From NCBI GenBank assembly GCA_036850595.1, contig CM072161.1, positions 17,751,812 through 17,815,811 on the forward strand: a stretch of DNA of 64,000 nucleotides. Direction: 5' to 3'. Made by a program: the position numbers and the translations under genes. Origin of the DNA: Rhyacichthys aspro. Taxonomy: Eukaryota > Chordata > Actinopteri > Gobiiformes > Rhyacichthyidae. The notes under the pieces were generated by a model that saw nothing but the letters and a program-made list of their open reading frames with translations, did not search any database and was not told the origin of the DNA. This document shows, in pieces, positions 23,121 to 34,590 of this stretch (its first letter is position 1; each line of letters begins with the position of its first letter).

Positions 23121-23639
23121 TTACGCTTTATGGTTTCAAAATATTACTTTTAAAGGTGACTCACACACTTCTGGGTCTTTTTACATGTTTATTTGTCCAT
23201 GTTATTGAGATAGTGCTTCACAAATAGAGCGTGTATTGATAGATTTTATACAGTTCATTGAAAACGTTAACTGAATGGTGCTTTGGTTTATGTCTTGGAT
23301 TGATTTTGATTTGGGCCTGACAAAGAGGCATGGCATATAAAGGTCTGAATTATTATTATTTTGTATAGTACTTCTAAAATTGACGTACTTCCCACATCTT
23401 ATTGCCTCAATGAAAGGGTTATCGTGCATTTTTATTTCAACAAATCATTGAAAAAGGCTTTCCCTCTACAACAATTTACACAAACAGTGGATGAAAGACG
23501 AGAAAAATCAAGACAAACTGAATCCTTTTCCTCTTCGATCATGTTTGACGTTGAAACTCCTTTTTTCTCGCCGGTGTTGTACTCGTAAAGTTGGCTCTTA
23601 ATTACCCGACAGTGAAAGTTTCTTTGATGCTTAAAAACT

Positions 23640-23870
23640 CCCATAAATGCTTTCAGTCAGCGCCGCATTAAAACGGGCGACGGCTGCTAATTGGTATTAA
23701 ACTCGATACGACTCACTCGTGTAGCCGCCTTTGTAATTGTGATTTAAAGGCCGATGCTGCCTGAATTAGTAATGGCACCAAATGAAAAAGGAATTATAAA
23801 ATCACTGCTCAGACATCAGCCTCGTGTTATGAACTGAATAATAGGCTGGAAAATTAGAATGGTAATATCA
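23640..23870. promoter_or_regulatory. Candidate conserved non-coding element, homeodomain-rich
   Basis: Five ATTA/TAAT-type words fall in about 200 bases: GCTAATTGG near 23687, TGTAATTGTG near 23731, GAATTAGTAATGG near 23763, GAATTATAAA near 23790 and AAATTAGAATGG near 23851. They are separated by CpG-containing unique sequence. The arrangement is enhancer-like. Confidence 0.35.
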
Positions 23871-24949
23871 TAACTCACCAAAAAGATGAAGAAATGTAAC
23901 CCACTGCAATTCTGCTGTCACTGGATAATCATTTTTAACAAACTAATGCTTTCTTAATTTAATGAAAACTGTTCATGAATTAACACATGAATAATAAAAA
24001 TGTGCGTTATAATCACCAAGTTTTTTCACATCAATTAACAAAACTGACTGGGTTCATGCAACTCTTTTACTTGTGAGGCTTTTGAGTTTCTTCTTTCTCT
24101 TGTCAACATTTTAAACGACATGGCATGGTGCTATTCGACGTATGGTCTTTTCTGTATCATGTGACCACTGCCACTCACTATATTTCATGAAGCATTGTGG
24201 GAAACCTTGAGTTCACTACATTTGGACACAACAAAATGGTTTAACAACTGTTCAATGCACTATGGAGCTGACCAACAGAGAGATTATGAATTAAGTTTAG
24301 ATACGGTTCTTGTTTTCATATAGTTTCATGACAAGCCTTGTTTTCTCTTGAACGATACGGGTCAGCTCAGTACAACACAGTTGAGTTTCTCCTGAAGAGG
24401 CTTGTGTTTCTACTGAAGTGTCCAGAGAGAGACGTCTGCTGCAGAAACAGTGACTTTATCTGACTCCAACAAATGCCAGAATAACCCTCTGTAATGACAT
24501 GCATAGCCACAATACAGGTTTGATTTGAAAAAACTAAATAGGCTGTGTTTATTCTGTTAGTTAGTAAGATCCTGTGAAATATAGCTCGCTGACGTCATCA
24601 ACACAGACAACCTGAGCAGAGCTGGTGCCTAAACTAGTCCGTGCTGCTAAAGTGTCAAACTAGCTCCTCAGACAAAATTAAAGTTCAATAGATCTGACCC
24701 TAAAACAAAAACTTAAAGCTGCACTCCCTCATTTTCTTTTTTTGTCCCTATCTCAGACAAAAGCAGCCTTTTCTGCTTCTCTTTTATTAAAAAAATAAAT
24801 AAAACCCATTTTCCCTCTTCAAAATACTAATACATTTCACCAAACTGAAGTTTAGCACTTACCTTTAGCTTAGCTGCGACTTCAGCGTCAGGACGACAAT
24901 TATTGACAATTACGTGATTGAATTGACACTTTGTTTTACGTTGCCTCCC
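23871..24949. other. Unique sequence with a CRE word
   Basis: A perfect cAMP-response-element octamer TGACGTCA lies at 24590-24597, and a CCCACAATGC word (minus strand) at 24192-24201. No gene is recognised. Confidence 0.4.
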
Positions 24950-25145
24950 TTTTCTCTGTTGATGCTTTTCTTTTTTGAGCTGTTTCTCTGTTAAAAGACA
25001 TATTCAGCTGAAAATACACTTTATCTGCAGCTAATAAACTTCCTGGAACGTCACATGACAAGCCGGTGTCGACCAATCGGAGCGCTCCTTTTTCGAGCAT
25101 GTGATTTGCCAAGGTTTTCCGTTCCTGAATAGATTAAAATCCCTT
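24950..25145 (+). repeat. Diverged dispersed repeat, copy D
   Basis: It contains CTGTTTCTCTGTTAAAAGAC, ACCAATCGGAGCGCTCCTTT and GAGCATGTGATTTGCCAAGG in the same order as copies A and C. It is the most diverged copy, and membership rests mainly on the last two blocks. Confidence 0.35.
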
Positions 25146-26228
25146 AGTTAGATAGCATAAAGCCTGTTTTTTGTAATTACGGTTTAAACTATTTTCCCAA
25201 CTAGAAGAAAAAAAATATCAGGTGCAGTCTGTTTAAATCTGTACAAAAGAAGGCAGCTGTAAAAAAGCCTCCAAATTTATAATTTTAGTTTAATTAAGGC
25301 ACACATTGTAATGATTCAGTAATTGATCTGTGCACACAACACTCAATACGTCCAGAACGATTAAATCTTCCATTTCTATCATCACTGTGGGGTCTCTAAT
25401 AATAACATTTAAAAACAATTATGTATGAGTGGTTTCAGTGGAGATCAGTCGCTCGTTTGGGAGAAATATACTTCATCTATGTTTCATCATGTTGCAGACA
25501 CTTTTTAGCTGAATACTTTGATAACACTTTTCCTTGTTCAGTGAAATACAGCCTCTACCCTTCACAGTTAATCTGAACATGTCTCGTTTGAAGCCAGCTC
25601 TTTTAGATGTTTGCTTCGTGTCCATATTGGTATCAAACAGACCGCTGTGATGTGTGAGGAGGAGGAAGAAAGCTCCACTTCAGAGGTTTGTCTGAGGAGG
25701 AAGTGTGGTGGGTTTCGTGGTCGGGGGCGGTGTTGTCCTGCTCGGGGCTCGATGCGGGAGAAGGAACAGACTGTGCCCTCACAGCGAGACGTCGACAAGC
25801 GGACACAAGCTGAGCGTTTCCACCGTCAAGTGTTGAAGCTCAGAGAGAAACACTGTTGCTCAAGGTTTAACATAACACAGAAAAAAATAGTGATAGTGAA
25901 TGTGGGAAGGTCGATACGGCGAAATATTAAGTCTCACTTTTATTTTTTCTTATATCATTCTATCTATATTCTATATTCTTATATTTTATTATATTATATT
26001 TTGCCTGATTTACAACAAATTTTCGACTTTTCTTCTCTCGTTAACCTACGACAGGAAATTTGAAACTCGATTTATTTATTGATTAAATCAAATACAAAAG
26101 TCTGTGATTAAATGACATCATGTCTTTGTGCGACTGTAGCAAAAACAGAGACAAGAGACAAAATGTGCCTTTAAACCTTTAAACTTTAGCCCAGTTTCAT
26201 GTCAATAGACCCAGTAATTGCGCAAAAA
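25146..26228. other. Unique sequence, no gene recognised
   Basis: The 150-codon plus-strand frame at 25611-26063 encodes a Glu- and Arg-rich start followed by AT-rich, TATATT-type sequence. It has no domain and overlaps a minus-strand frame. A TATTCTATAT-type low-complexity run lies at 25960-26005. Confidence 0.4.
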
Positions 26229-26460
26229 TAATTCAATACAATACTTTATTGTCATGAGACTTAAATTAGAGCATCAATCCTCAAGGATAAAGTGGTGCAA
26301 GTTATAAAGTACAGCCTCATAAGTGCAAACATTATATAATTAACAGTTTTAGGCACACAAATTTCAGTATCAGCACACAATGAACAAGACACAGAAGTTA
26401 CAAAACAATGTGTAAAATGCATTTAAAGTGCAACAAAGTCCCATGTAACAATCGACTGAA
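26229..26460 (-). mobile_element. Probable interspersed-element end (CTTTATTGTCAT type)
   Basis: The start AATACTTTATTGTCATGAGAC, followed by A-rich sequence with AGTGCAAACATTATATAA and AAAGTGCAACAAAG, matches the layout of common teleost repeat copies that begin TTTATTGTCAT. A similar segment starts at 44.1 kb and another at the right edge of the window. The orientation is inferred from the A-rich side. The family is not named with certainty. Confidence 0.4.
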
Positions 26461-28849
26461 AATAACCGAACAATATTAAGAAAGCAGCTCTATCGTGTAA
26501 ATGAGTTTGTTTAGGTTTGATGTGTTTAGGTTGAGGAGCAGGACTTAAACTAGAACTAACCCTTTCTTTCTTGTACATTTACTGTATTGTGCTCTCGTTG
26601 ACTGCAAAGACCTAAAGAAAAAGATGAAGCATATATTATTATTATAATTTATTTTGTGACTTCAACTTAAACTCAAATGAATGCAGTCTTTTGGGATAAT
26701 TCATTGTAAGGATGTTCTAAGGTTAAATAAAATACATAAAGACGTATTTTAGAGAGAAAGCCACTAACAAATAAACTAAATGTAAACTAAAACCTCAGAG
26801 ACACTTACAGAAAGTTTTCAAGTCTTTAGTGTTGTGTGTGTTAGATGCTTCAAGATCAGACATGACTTTAAACTTCACTAATATTAAAGTTTACTTTGCT
26901 TTTATGAGAGAAGAGAAAAATAAAAAGCTCTGGATGAAGAGATGGAAACATTGAGCTTTACCTTGAATTCAGTTTGAGTGACTCAGAAAGCAGTGAGAGC
27001 GCTGTTCTGTTTTGTTTGTCTTTAGCAGTGCTTAAGCCACCTTCAGCTCACTTTCTCTTGTTGTTTGCTTCATTTTGTTACAGTGGCCCATGTGAAGTTG
27101 TCATCGGGCTCACACACAACAATACTTCTAATGTAAGCATTAAACACAGTGGATAGTTACCAATTTTTAATTAGAGCAGCTCTGATATTCTCCAAAGTGG
27201 ATTCGATGAGTCACAGCAAACCTTTAAGTCATTTAAAGTGTGGCCTGCTCCAGTCTTCTTCATGTGTGTGTTGAATGTACATTTTAATCATCCTTAAGTG
27301 TGCTTTATACTAAAAACAACGCTAGTAAAGGTTCAGTGAAGGTTCAGTAAAGGTTCAGTAAACGGCAGACTGGCTTCACCTCTTTTTCTCAGTGTCTTGG
27401 AAATGTTGGTTTTTAGTCAATTTGTAAAGCCTCAGTATTGCAAACAAAATAAGGAGCTGTGAAAGCCTCCTTTACTTGGTTTATAGTTTTAATAGCTCAT
27501 TAGGATGCACAGAGTCATTTAAAGACTCCATTGTAAACCCTGTTTATCGTTTGTTGCCTGGTGTAGCTCTGGCAGTGAACCGTGGGCTGTTCTTTCTTTA
27601 GCCTCCGTCAGACTCACCTGACTGACTGCTGGAGGTGGCTGCGCTTAATCCTCGACGCGGGTTTGGGTTTTTGCTTTGAATGACACAGAAAAGGCAGGGT
27701 TTTTGTTCAGATTTGTATTCTGTGCTGGGCCCGGTCTCTGTTGTGTGAGGGTCACCTCTCTGGGGAGTGTCAGGATTTAATATAAAACACAATTTAAGGA
27801 TGAGTGTCTTCCCTGAGCTGGAAAGGCATGGCTCAAACACAAACAAGTCTGACAGTCTGTAGTCTAATGAACATTTGTATTGTAAATTCTTATTTTACGT
27901 CCCTGTCACATTGTGTTATCGGATTCGTGACCAATTAGAAAATAAAACATATACAGGATATTGTTGTGAAAGAGAAAGGTTTGATCTGAGGAAGAGCCAC
28001 AAAGGAACAAAATGTCAATAAAATCTAGAATTTGTGGTTTTGTCCGTTCGACTGTAAATGATTCCTGGGCCCTGGTGATGTGTGTATAACTATTCTCTGA
28101 TAACATTGTGTTATTTTTACCACTGCCAATGAACAACCTGTTATTTCAAATGTGTACGTCATGGCTTTAAATTGATAGCCCCACTCACAGTGCAACCAAG
28201 ACAAAAATCTGACAGAAATGTTCGACAATTGTGGATATTTCTGCCACACATACACTATTTTAAACCCTAACATACTTTTAAAGACTTGACAACTCCACAC
28301 AGACAATCAAAGATCTTAGATTTAGTTTCAGAAGTGCGTGTTGTGCAGGAATGTGACATAACAAACCCATTCTCTTCAGACTTTCTCGCGATCAAACACG
28401 ACTTTAGAGTCCTGCCAGTCTTCTCAACTCATTTTTGTGTTTTGTCGTGCAGCAATAATACGTATATATCACCTGCCAACTTGTTTTCTCTCTGATTGTA
28501 GCAAACCCTGCCACAACCTTAGTAGAGTATAATGTTCTTCTACCGCCAGACACTACAACTTAGCTCTTTTTGCAACACAAACTTATCCAGACCTATTCCT
28601 CCTTCTCTTTTTTGTAATTGTCTGGGATGTCCACTGCAAGATTTCACTAAAAATGACATATTGCCTCAAATGAACTGTCCGAAACCAATTTGACTTTTAT
28701 TTATTGATGCTTCTAAAAATGGTATTCATCATCGTTTGCATTTACAAACATTTTTAAACCAAGTCTCAAGTAAAGCTGGTTGTGAAATCACATTAACTGA
28801 GGACCCCTTTGATTATAAACCCATAAAATTACAATTTATGAAGTAAATT
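26461..28849. other. Long AT-rich stretch without a recognised gene
   Basis: Frames of 60-93 codons have no known domain. Apart from the small tandem repeat at 27328-27361, no structure was found. The interval 27595-27770 is somewhat GC-richer. Confidence 0.4.
27328..27361 (+). repeat. 11-bp tandem repeat, three units
   Basis: Three consecutive units of AGGTTCAGTGA or AGGTTCAGTAA. Confidence 0.85.
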
Positions 28850-29020
28850 TAATATTTTTGTGTCATGGCTGTGTGAGCATTAGGTCCTTAACGTTCACCT
28901 GAGGCCGCGCTGTGCCGGAAAATTACTATGCAAATGTAAAATAGCAATTTCCATCATTTAATTGCAACATTGTTTTTAATAATCCAGGTGAATAGCTTCG
29001 CGACATATTTATTATGTTGA
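28850..29020. promoter_or_regulatory. Candidate enhancer with octamer site
   Basis: A perfect POU octamer ATGCAAAT lies at 28928-28935. It is followed by CATTTAATTGCAAC near 28956 and TTAATAATCCAGG near 28976. The block also contains CpG-bearing CTGAGGCCGCGC upstream of the octamer. It is unique and has no open frame. Confidence 0.4.
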
Positions 29021-29562
29021 GAATAATAGCAGATTTGGGAACATTGGATTAAATATGATTGTCTTTCCCATGATGCCTTTGGGTCAGGGCTGAAATCGAA
29101 GGGTTTTTGTGCTGTGACTGAAGCGGCGTTAGTGTCTGTCGCTGATCGATGAGAGGCAGATTGAAACTGCAGCGTCCTCAGGTTTGTTTCTTTTTTGTGG
29201 TGATTTTTGGACGTTTACTGCTCTCAGTCTCGACAAGAGCAGCAGCACTTCACTTTAAGAGCTCAAATTTAATGTCACGGTCACAACGACGAGTCTGACT
29301 GACAAAATGAAAGGATACAAGAGCACAATCAATGCAGCAGGCTGCACTCGGGAACTCCACCTTTTCAATTGAGTTTTTTCCGGTTCATGAATTTACTTAT
29401 GATGTAAATAATAACTCCGGGTTCCCACGAGTGACTGGAAAACCTGGAAAATAAGAGAATAGGTGAATGAATGTGAACAAAACTGAAGCTTACTCAGTCA
29501 CTGGTGTCAAACTTCAAGTGTAAATAGTAAATAAGAATCATTTCAGGGGACGAAGACTGTGA
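29021..29562. other. Unique sequence, nothing recognised
   Basis: A balanced region near 29085-29200 shows no motif cluster strong enough to call. Confidence 0.4.
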
Positions 29563-29646
29563 CAAATCCAACTGAAACCTGTTCAAATCCAACTGAAACC
29601 TGTTCAAATCTAATTAAAATGTGTTCAAATCCAACTAAAACCTATT
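29563..29646 (+). repeat. 21-bp tandem repeat, four units
   Basis: Four units of 21 bp, each beginning CAAATCCAACTGAAACC or a close variant and ending TGTT. The first two are identical; the third and fourth carry substitutions. Confidence 0.9.
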
Positions 29647-31700
29647 GTTCCTTATTACATATCTGTTGAATAGTCTGTCTTTTTTAAAGTCCCCAAAATA
29701 TTACCAACCAAATGTGTTGAAGTGTCACATAAAACATTGAGTTTGACATGTGTGGTGTATGTGGTCTGTGTTTGTGTTAAAAACATATAAAGATTTATGC
29801 TAATTAATGATGAATACAAATATAGGTTTTATTGCTGTAAAAACTGCTGTTGTCCCTTCATAATAAAAGACTTGGATCATTAGTTGTGTATCTTTTTTTT
29901 TGACTAACATTTTGCGAATCCTTCAGTTGCTCAACATAGAAGCAAATGAATTCACAATGCCGGTTTTCTGTAGAGTTTGTAACATTTATTACACATTCTG
30001 CTAACTTCTCCAGCCTTTCAACAGTAAATAACCCTAAAGACTCACTCAGTGGGCGTCAACAAACACCTCAAGCCCCTAATTATTTTTGCAGCAGCTGCTA
30101 CAGAGTCTGCACTGAGCTGAAAACTCACAGACTCAGGTCAGTGCAGCAGTCTGTAACATATGAACCTAATTTACCATTGAAAAGTCCAACATTATCATCT
30201 ATTTTTGATTTATTTTGAGACTATGGCAGGGCTAATTAGCTCATGACAGTCCGACAGTGTGTGGGTGACACTGCAAAAAGCCATGTGCACTGCAATCTGC
30301 ATTAATAAGTATTTTGTATTTTGTGATTTTCATCAAACCATAATCTACAATTGTTGTCTTTCACTTTCAGCAAATGGATGTTGTTAATTTAAGACTAATT
30401 CATTCGACCTGTTACATCATTTGAGTATTGTTTTTGAGTTTTACAGTGTTTACTGGCGATCTATTTTCCTTCTCAAACCCGGTGTAAACAGAGTCTGGGC
30501 TATAATAAACATTTGGAGCACGTTTCTACCAGAGGCCAGTGAGCAGCTGTGGGTTTTATAGATTTATCTTTGGCCGCAGCCAAAGAGGTGCTCAGCTGCA
30601 CGGCTCACATTGGTTTGCTCTTGTTTTTTTCTGTGAACACAAATCTCCAGGCTTTGATTTTGTCCAAAAGTCTGGTGGCAATCGAATGTTATTAAGAGAA
30701 GATAATTAGAAATCTACAAACATGCCACTTACATAAGACTTCAATACGTAATAATACATTTATGCCTATGTGATAATTAAACATTGTATTATTGTTTGTT
30801 TGTTGATTGCACTGGTGTTTTCTCATTTATCACTGAGACTGAAGGCAAGTTTGTGTAAATCTTCTTCTGAAGCTGAACCAACATTTGTGATTTAACGCAA
30901 AGAAAAACATGCCAATGCATATTTATTTTTTGAAGGTGGTAGAGTGGTTAGTCTTCTGTTTTGAAACTTGTACACATTTACTCCACGATTGTTTTCTTTC
31001 CTTTACTCTTCTTTCCTTTCTTTCTTCCTGTTTCTCAGTAGAAATAGCTCCTATCTCCAGGCTCAATACTATTCGATGTTTACTCCAAACATCTGAGAGT
31101 GAAATGAAACAAATGAACGCACCGTTACCCAGTTTGGATTCTTATCAAAACTTACTCTTAGTTTGTTCAATTCACTCAATCATCTACATTCACAGAGTAT
31201 CTCTTGACATTTTTTTTTTAATTTTGTTTTTATCCCATTTCTTATACTGACAAGGTGAATAGCATACGTAACATATACATCTTATTTTACGTACATACGT
31301 TATATAAACATAAAAACACATACCTACATACACATTTTCCACTAAATTTAACATCTGAGCATGTTAAGTAGGGATTTAACACAAAAAACAAACAAAAAAA
31401 CCCTAAATAAAATAAACACACATAACGTAAAATAATAAAATAAAGACCAAGGGCAATCTCTTGACATTTTTGGCATAGTTTACTGTTTAATTTGACAAAC
31501 AAATGTGGAAACACCAAAAAAATAACTTGTCTACATCTGTCATTTAGATTATAAAGTAACCAAGCAGCTCATTCTAGACACATCTAAAATATAGCTCCAA
31601 ATCTTGAAGATGTTAATTGTGACGTTAAAACCTTTTTAAACTTTTGTCCCGATGCTCACCTCAGAGACCGACTGAACCGACTCGTAACGTGCACCAGCTT
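29647..31700. other. Long AT-rich stretch without a recognised gene
   Basis: A pyrimidine-rich interval (30985-31035) sits inside a 113-codon hydrophobic-looking frame at 30909-31250 that is explained by local T richness. From 31255 to 31450 the sequence is A-rich with ACATA-type low complexity. Confidence 0.4.
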
Positions 31701-31701
31701 G

Positions 31702-31742
31702 TCTTATCTTCATCTTATCTTCATTTTATCTTCATCTTATCT
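31702..31742 (+). repeat. 11-bp tandem repeat, about four units
   Basis: Units of CTTATCTTCAT, one with TTTATCTTCAT, repeated without interruption. Confidence 0.85.
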
Positions 31743-31999
31743 CACGTTCATCTCCGAGCAGCTGCAGGACTCCTTGTGATTCTGTTTCTGCTCTACTTTT
31801 AAACTCCAGGTGCTAAATCAAATTGTGTGAGCGTGGGGCTGAGCGGTTGATCTGACAGTGATGAAATTTTAACGGCTACATGTGGGTTTTAACCCTTGAA
31901 ATGCAGCGTGGCCTCGGGCTGAGCTCTGATGGGCTCAAGCTTTTTACTGACTCCACTGAAAAAAGAAAGAGAGACAAAAAAATAATTGCAGGATTTACC

Positions 32000-32023
32000 T
32001 TTTTTTTTTTTTTTTTTTTTTTT
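32000..32023 (+). repeat. Poly(T) tract, 24 nt
   Basis: Twenty-four consecutive T, the longest homopolymer in the window. It could be the poly(A) tail of a minus-strand retroelement, but no body is recognised to its right. Confidence 0.85.
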
Positions 32024-32499
32024 AGGTTAGTAGTTTTCTGTTAGAGTAGCTTTACTTTGAGATGTAAAGCTGTGTTGATGTAAATATGTTATCCACGTCA
32101 CTCAATGTTACACTTAAAGTCAAGAAACTATTAAATGCATTTGTGGTCATTGATTTACGATAAAAACTGTATAGTGTTGCTTTATGTAAAATAAATAAAT
32201 ACGTTTTTTTTTTTTCAAATTAAATAAATAAGTTATTTTCCACCTTTGCTTTACCTGCAGAAGATATACAAAAGACATAATAACATAAAGTTTTCTAGTG
32301 ATATTTTATGGCAGCCATTAATGTATTTGGTCTATAGGCTTTGACTTGCTTCATATCATTTTAACAGAATAAAAATTTAGTTTATCTCTCCAATGACCAC
32401 TGTTGTACATCTTTAATCTGTTCACATTCTCCACACATATATTTTATTCAGGAGGATTTTCTGAATAAAACATAAAGATTGGCGACATTTTTCTGCTTT

Positions 32500-32895
32500 T
32501 CCGCCCTGTTTTACATGTTTCCCTCTGTATTATTTTCCTCACTTCTCTTGAGGCGTGCAAACAGCCATAATGAATAATTTAATCCCCAGAGGTCTGGATC
32601 ACGGCAGCGAAAAAATATACTTAGTGTCTGATGGTTATTAATGCTAATAGTGCTAAGCATATTTGGAGCCGATACCGTTGTTTGACAGCACAATCTCCCT
32701 GAAATTTATTACACACACAAGCTGCGAACCAAAATGCACCGTTGTTTATTTTCCGAGCGCATTCGGTAATCTGCAGCGTATTGTTTTGTGACAAATGGTT
32801 CTTTCTAAATCGCAATGAGGAATGGGAAGCATTTGTAAGCAGCCATGAGCATTTTTTCTTACAATGGAAACATTCATCTAAGTCCACGTAAAGAG
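32500..32895. promoter_or_regulatory. Candidate conserved non-coding element
   Basis: The block is unique and compositionally even, with CATAATGAATAATTTAATCC near 32566, GTTATTAATGCTAATAGTGC near 32634 and CpG-bearing GAGCGCATTCGG near 32755. Two minus-strand frames (60 and 88 codons) overlap it but have no domain. It is one of the better enhancer candidates by motif density. Confidence 0.35.
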
Positions 32896-32993
32896 AAATA
32901 TTGAAGTCTGAATGTGAAGTCTAATGGTGGAATTTATTGCAAGAAATCCAATGAATTTGAATAATGCTGCTCAGGTCAAAGTTCAAGCAGTGC

Positions 32994-33008
32994 TTTTTTT
33001 TTTTTTTT
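32994..33008 (+). repeat. Poly(T) tract, 15 nt
   Basis: Fifteen T lie within an 84-codon frame whose FFFF stretch is due to this tract. Confidence 0.85.
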
Positions 33009-33138
33009 GCTTGGTCCAATTTTCCAAGTTTGGAGCTGTTTTGGTCTGGCCTCAGGCAACAACCAAAACAAACAATACACTGAGAATAATTTACAACACA
33101 GCCAATGACATTCTAGAAAATAATAAAAACAAACAAAA

Positions 33139-33410
33139 ATTGATAGATGTAGGAATCAGCCAAGCGTCTCTGTCCTGATTACAATTAGTCCAGAACTCTG
33201 CAGCTCGACTTTTAACATGAATTCAGAACAGAACCAGATCTCTAGTCTTGGCCTCGCTCCAATGGCTCCCAGAGTGAAAACCATGTTGATTTTAAAGTCA
33301 TACTGTTTAATTTGACACGTTTAATGATGACCTTGCACCACTCTTATCTGTCTGACCTTCTTGACCAGTACTTTCCCTCATGTCAGTCCCTTCTGCACCA
33401 GGTGGAGGCT
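33139..33410 (+). mobile_element. L2-like LINE remnant (reverse transcriptase C-terminal side)
   Basis: Translation gives ISQASLS, a stop, then LQLVQNSAARLLT and LASLQWLPE. After a frame change come HVDFKVILF and HHSYLSDLLDQYF. These match, in order, the conserved blocks after the reverse-transcriptase catalytic core in fish L2/Maui-type LINEs (S-LQLVQNSAARLLT, LASLHWLPV, DFK, PSYLSDLL). At least three stops and one frameshift make it a dead fragment. The active-site region lies further 5' and is absent here; the sequence upstream of about 33139 no longer matches. Confidence 0.75.
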
Positions 33411-33757
33411 CAGATTTAATCGTTAATAACTTATAATAATTCACTAACTATGGATGGATAACGTAAAGGGGTTCGCTTTAAACATTGAGCAACAAAATCG
33501 TTTTAGTTCATAAATGTTTCTGTCACATTGTGTGATTTTTGCGACTGATCTCACAGCTGCACGACTAAAGATGAAGAAATATCTGACAGTTTACAACAAT
33601 CACAGAGAATCCTGCTGGGACGTATTTTACTGTAATATATTATCCTTTCATAGTGGTTGGGTTGGTGTCTGTTTAAACAAACAAAAACAGCTCTTTTTGC
33701 ACGAACATGACAAATTACCATCGCTCTTTTTCTCTAACCAAGCTGATGCTGCCTGTT

Positions 33758-33866
33758 TTTGAGTTGAATCACAGCCAACGTTTCACTTGGTGTCTCCAGC
33801 TCTGCAGTAAAACATGCATCAAGACGCAAGTCAGAGTCGATTAGAGTCATACAGTGAGCTACAGTA
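33758..33866 (+). repeat. Dispersed repeat, copy 2
   Basis: GAGTTGAATCACAG, then ACATGCATCAAGACGCAAGT and GAGTCATACAGTG, follow the same order as the copy at 5705-5800. The spacer between the first and second blocks is longer here. Confidence 0.5.
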
Positions 33867-34339
33867 ATTGGGAAAAAAAAAGAAAATGCATGGACTTTCA
33901 AGCCAGATTTATTGTTAAGTTTGTAAATGTGTTTTTCCTCCAGCAGGGCTCAGTTAGTCCTCTCTGGGCGGATGGAGGAAAAGAAAAAATCAAGAACTAT
34001 TGAGCCTTTACTTTATTTTTTCTAAACAAGGCAAATCCAATGTTTAATGAAAAAATGCAAAGGTTATTTTGAGAAGACTGAGAACACATTGACTGATTGA
34101 CTCCCATTTTGTTCAGCTGTATCCTACTAAATTGTACCAAATGGAGTCTACCCCAGCTCTCAAAGCTATTTCAATCAAACATATTTACTCAATTGTACAT
34201 TTATTACCGGTTTATTCTGGTAAATTGACTCTGTTTTCCGTGTATAACCTCCTGAGCATTGTAACATGTAAGCATTCGGTATCAGATTTACATGGATGGA
34301 GGGAGACCACCACTTTACACCACATCTATACCATATGAC
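33867..34339. other. AT-rich sequence, nothing recognised
   Basis: A 68-codon frame at 34132-34338 has no domain. Confidence 0.4.
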
Positions 34340-34590
34340 TTTATAGAGTGGATATTTTGGGATGCTGTCAGCGGCCCTCGGTGTCAGAGCAGGTTTACGG
34401 CCCAGTGAAACGGATATTTGAAATAACTCTAATCCCGCTCTAATCCCTTCATGCCATACGACTGTAAGCGACTCAACGACACAGGCAGATAGTGTAGGAG
34501 CTTATACCTCGTCCGGGCAGCCTTCCATCGCGGGTCGACATTTCTCATGACCACCCAGAGCTCGGGAAAAACCTCCTGATGTAACAAGCA
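34340..34590. promoter_or_regulatory. Candidate enhancer with paired TAATCCC sites
   Basis: TAATCCC occurs at 34430-34436 and 34441-34447, both on the plus strand and exactly 11 bases apart. That places two K50-type homeodomain sites (Otx, Pitx, Gsc class) on the same helical face. The flanks are unique and CpG-bearing (GTCAGCGGCCCTCGG upstream, CTCGTCCGGG downstream). Confidence 0.35.

Noticed and set aside
25611..26063. 150-codon protein with an acidic N-terminal part
   Set aside because: The second half is low-complexity AT sequence giving Ile/Tyr/Leu runs, and no domain is seen.
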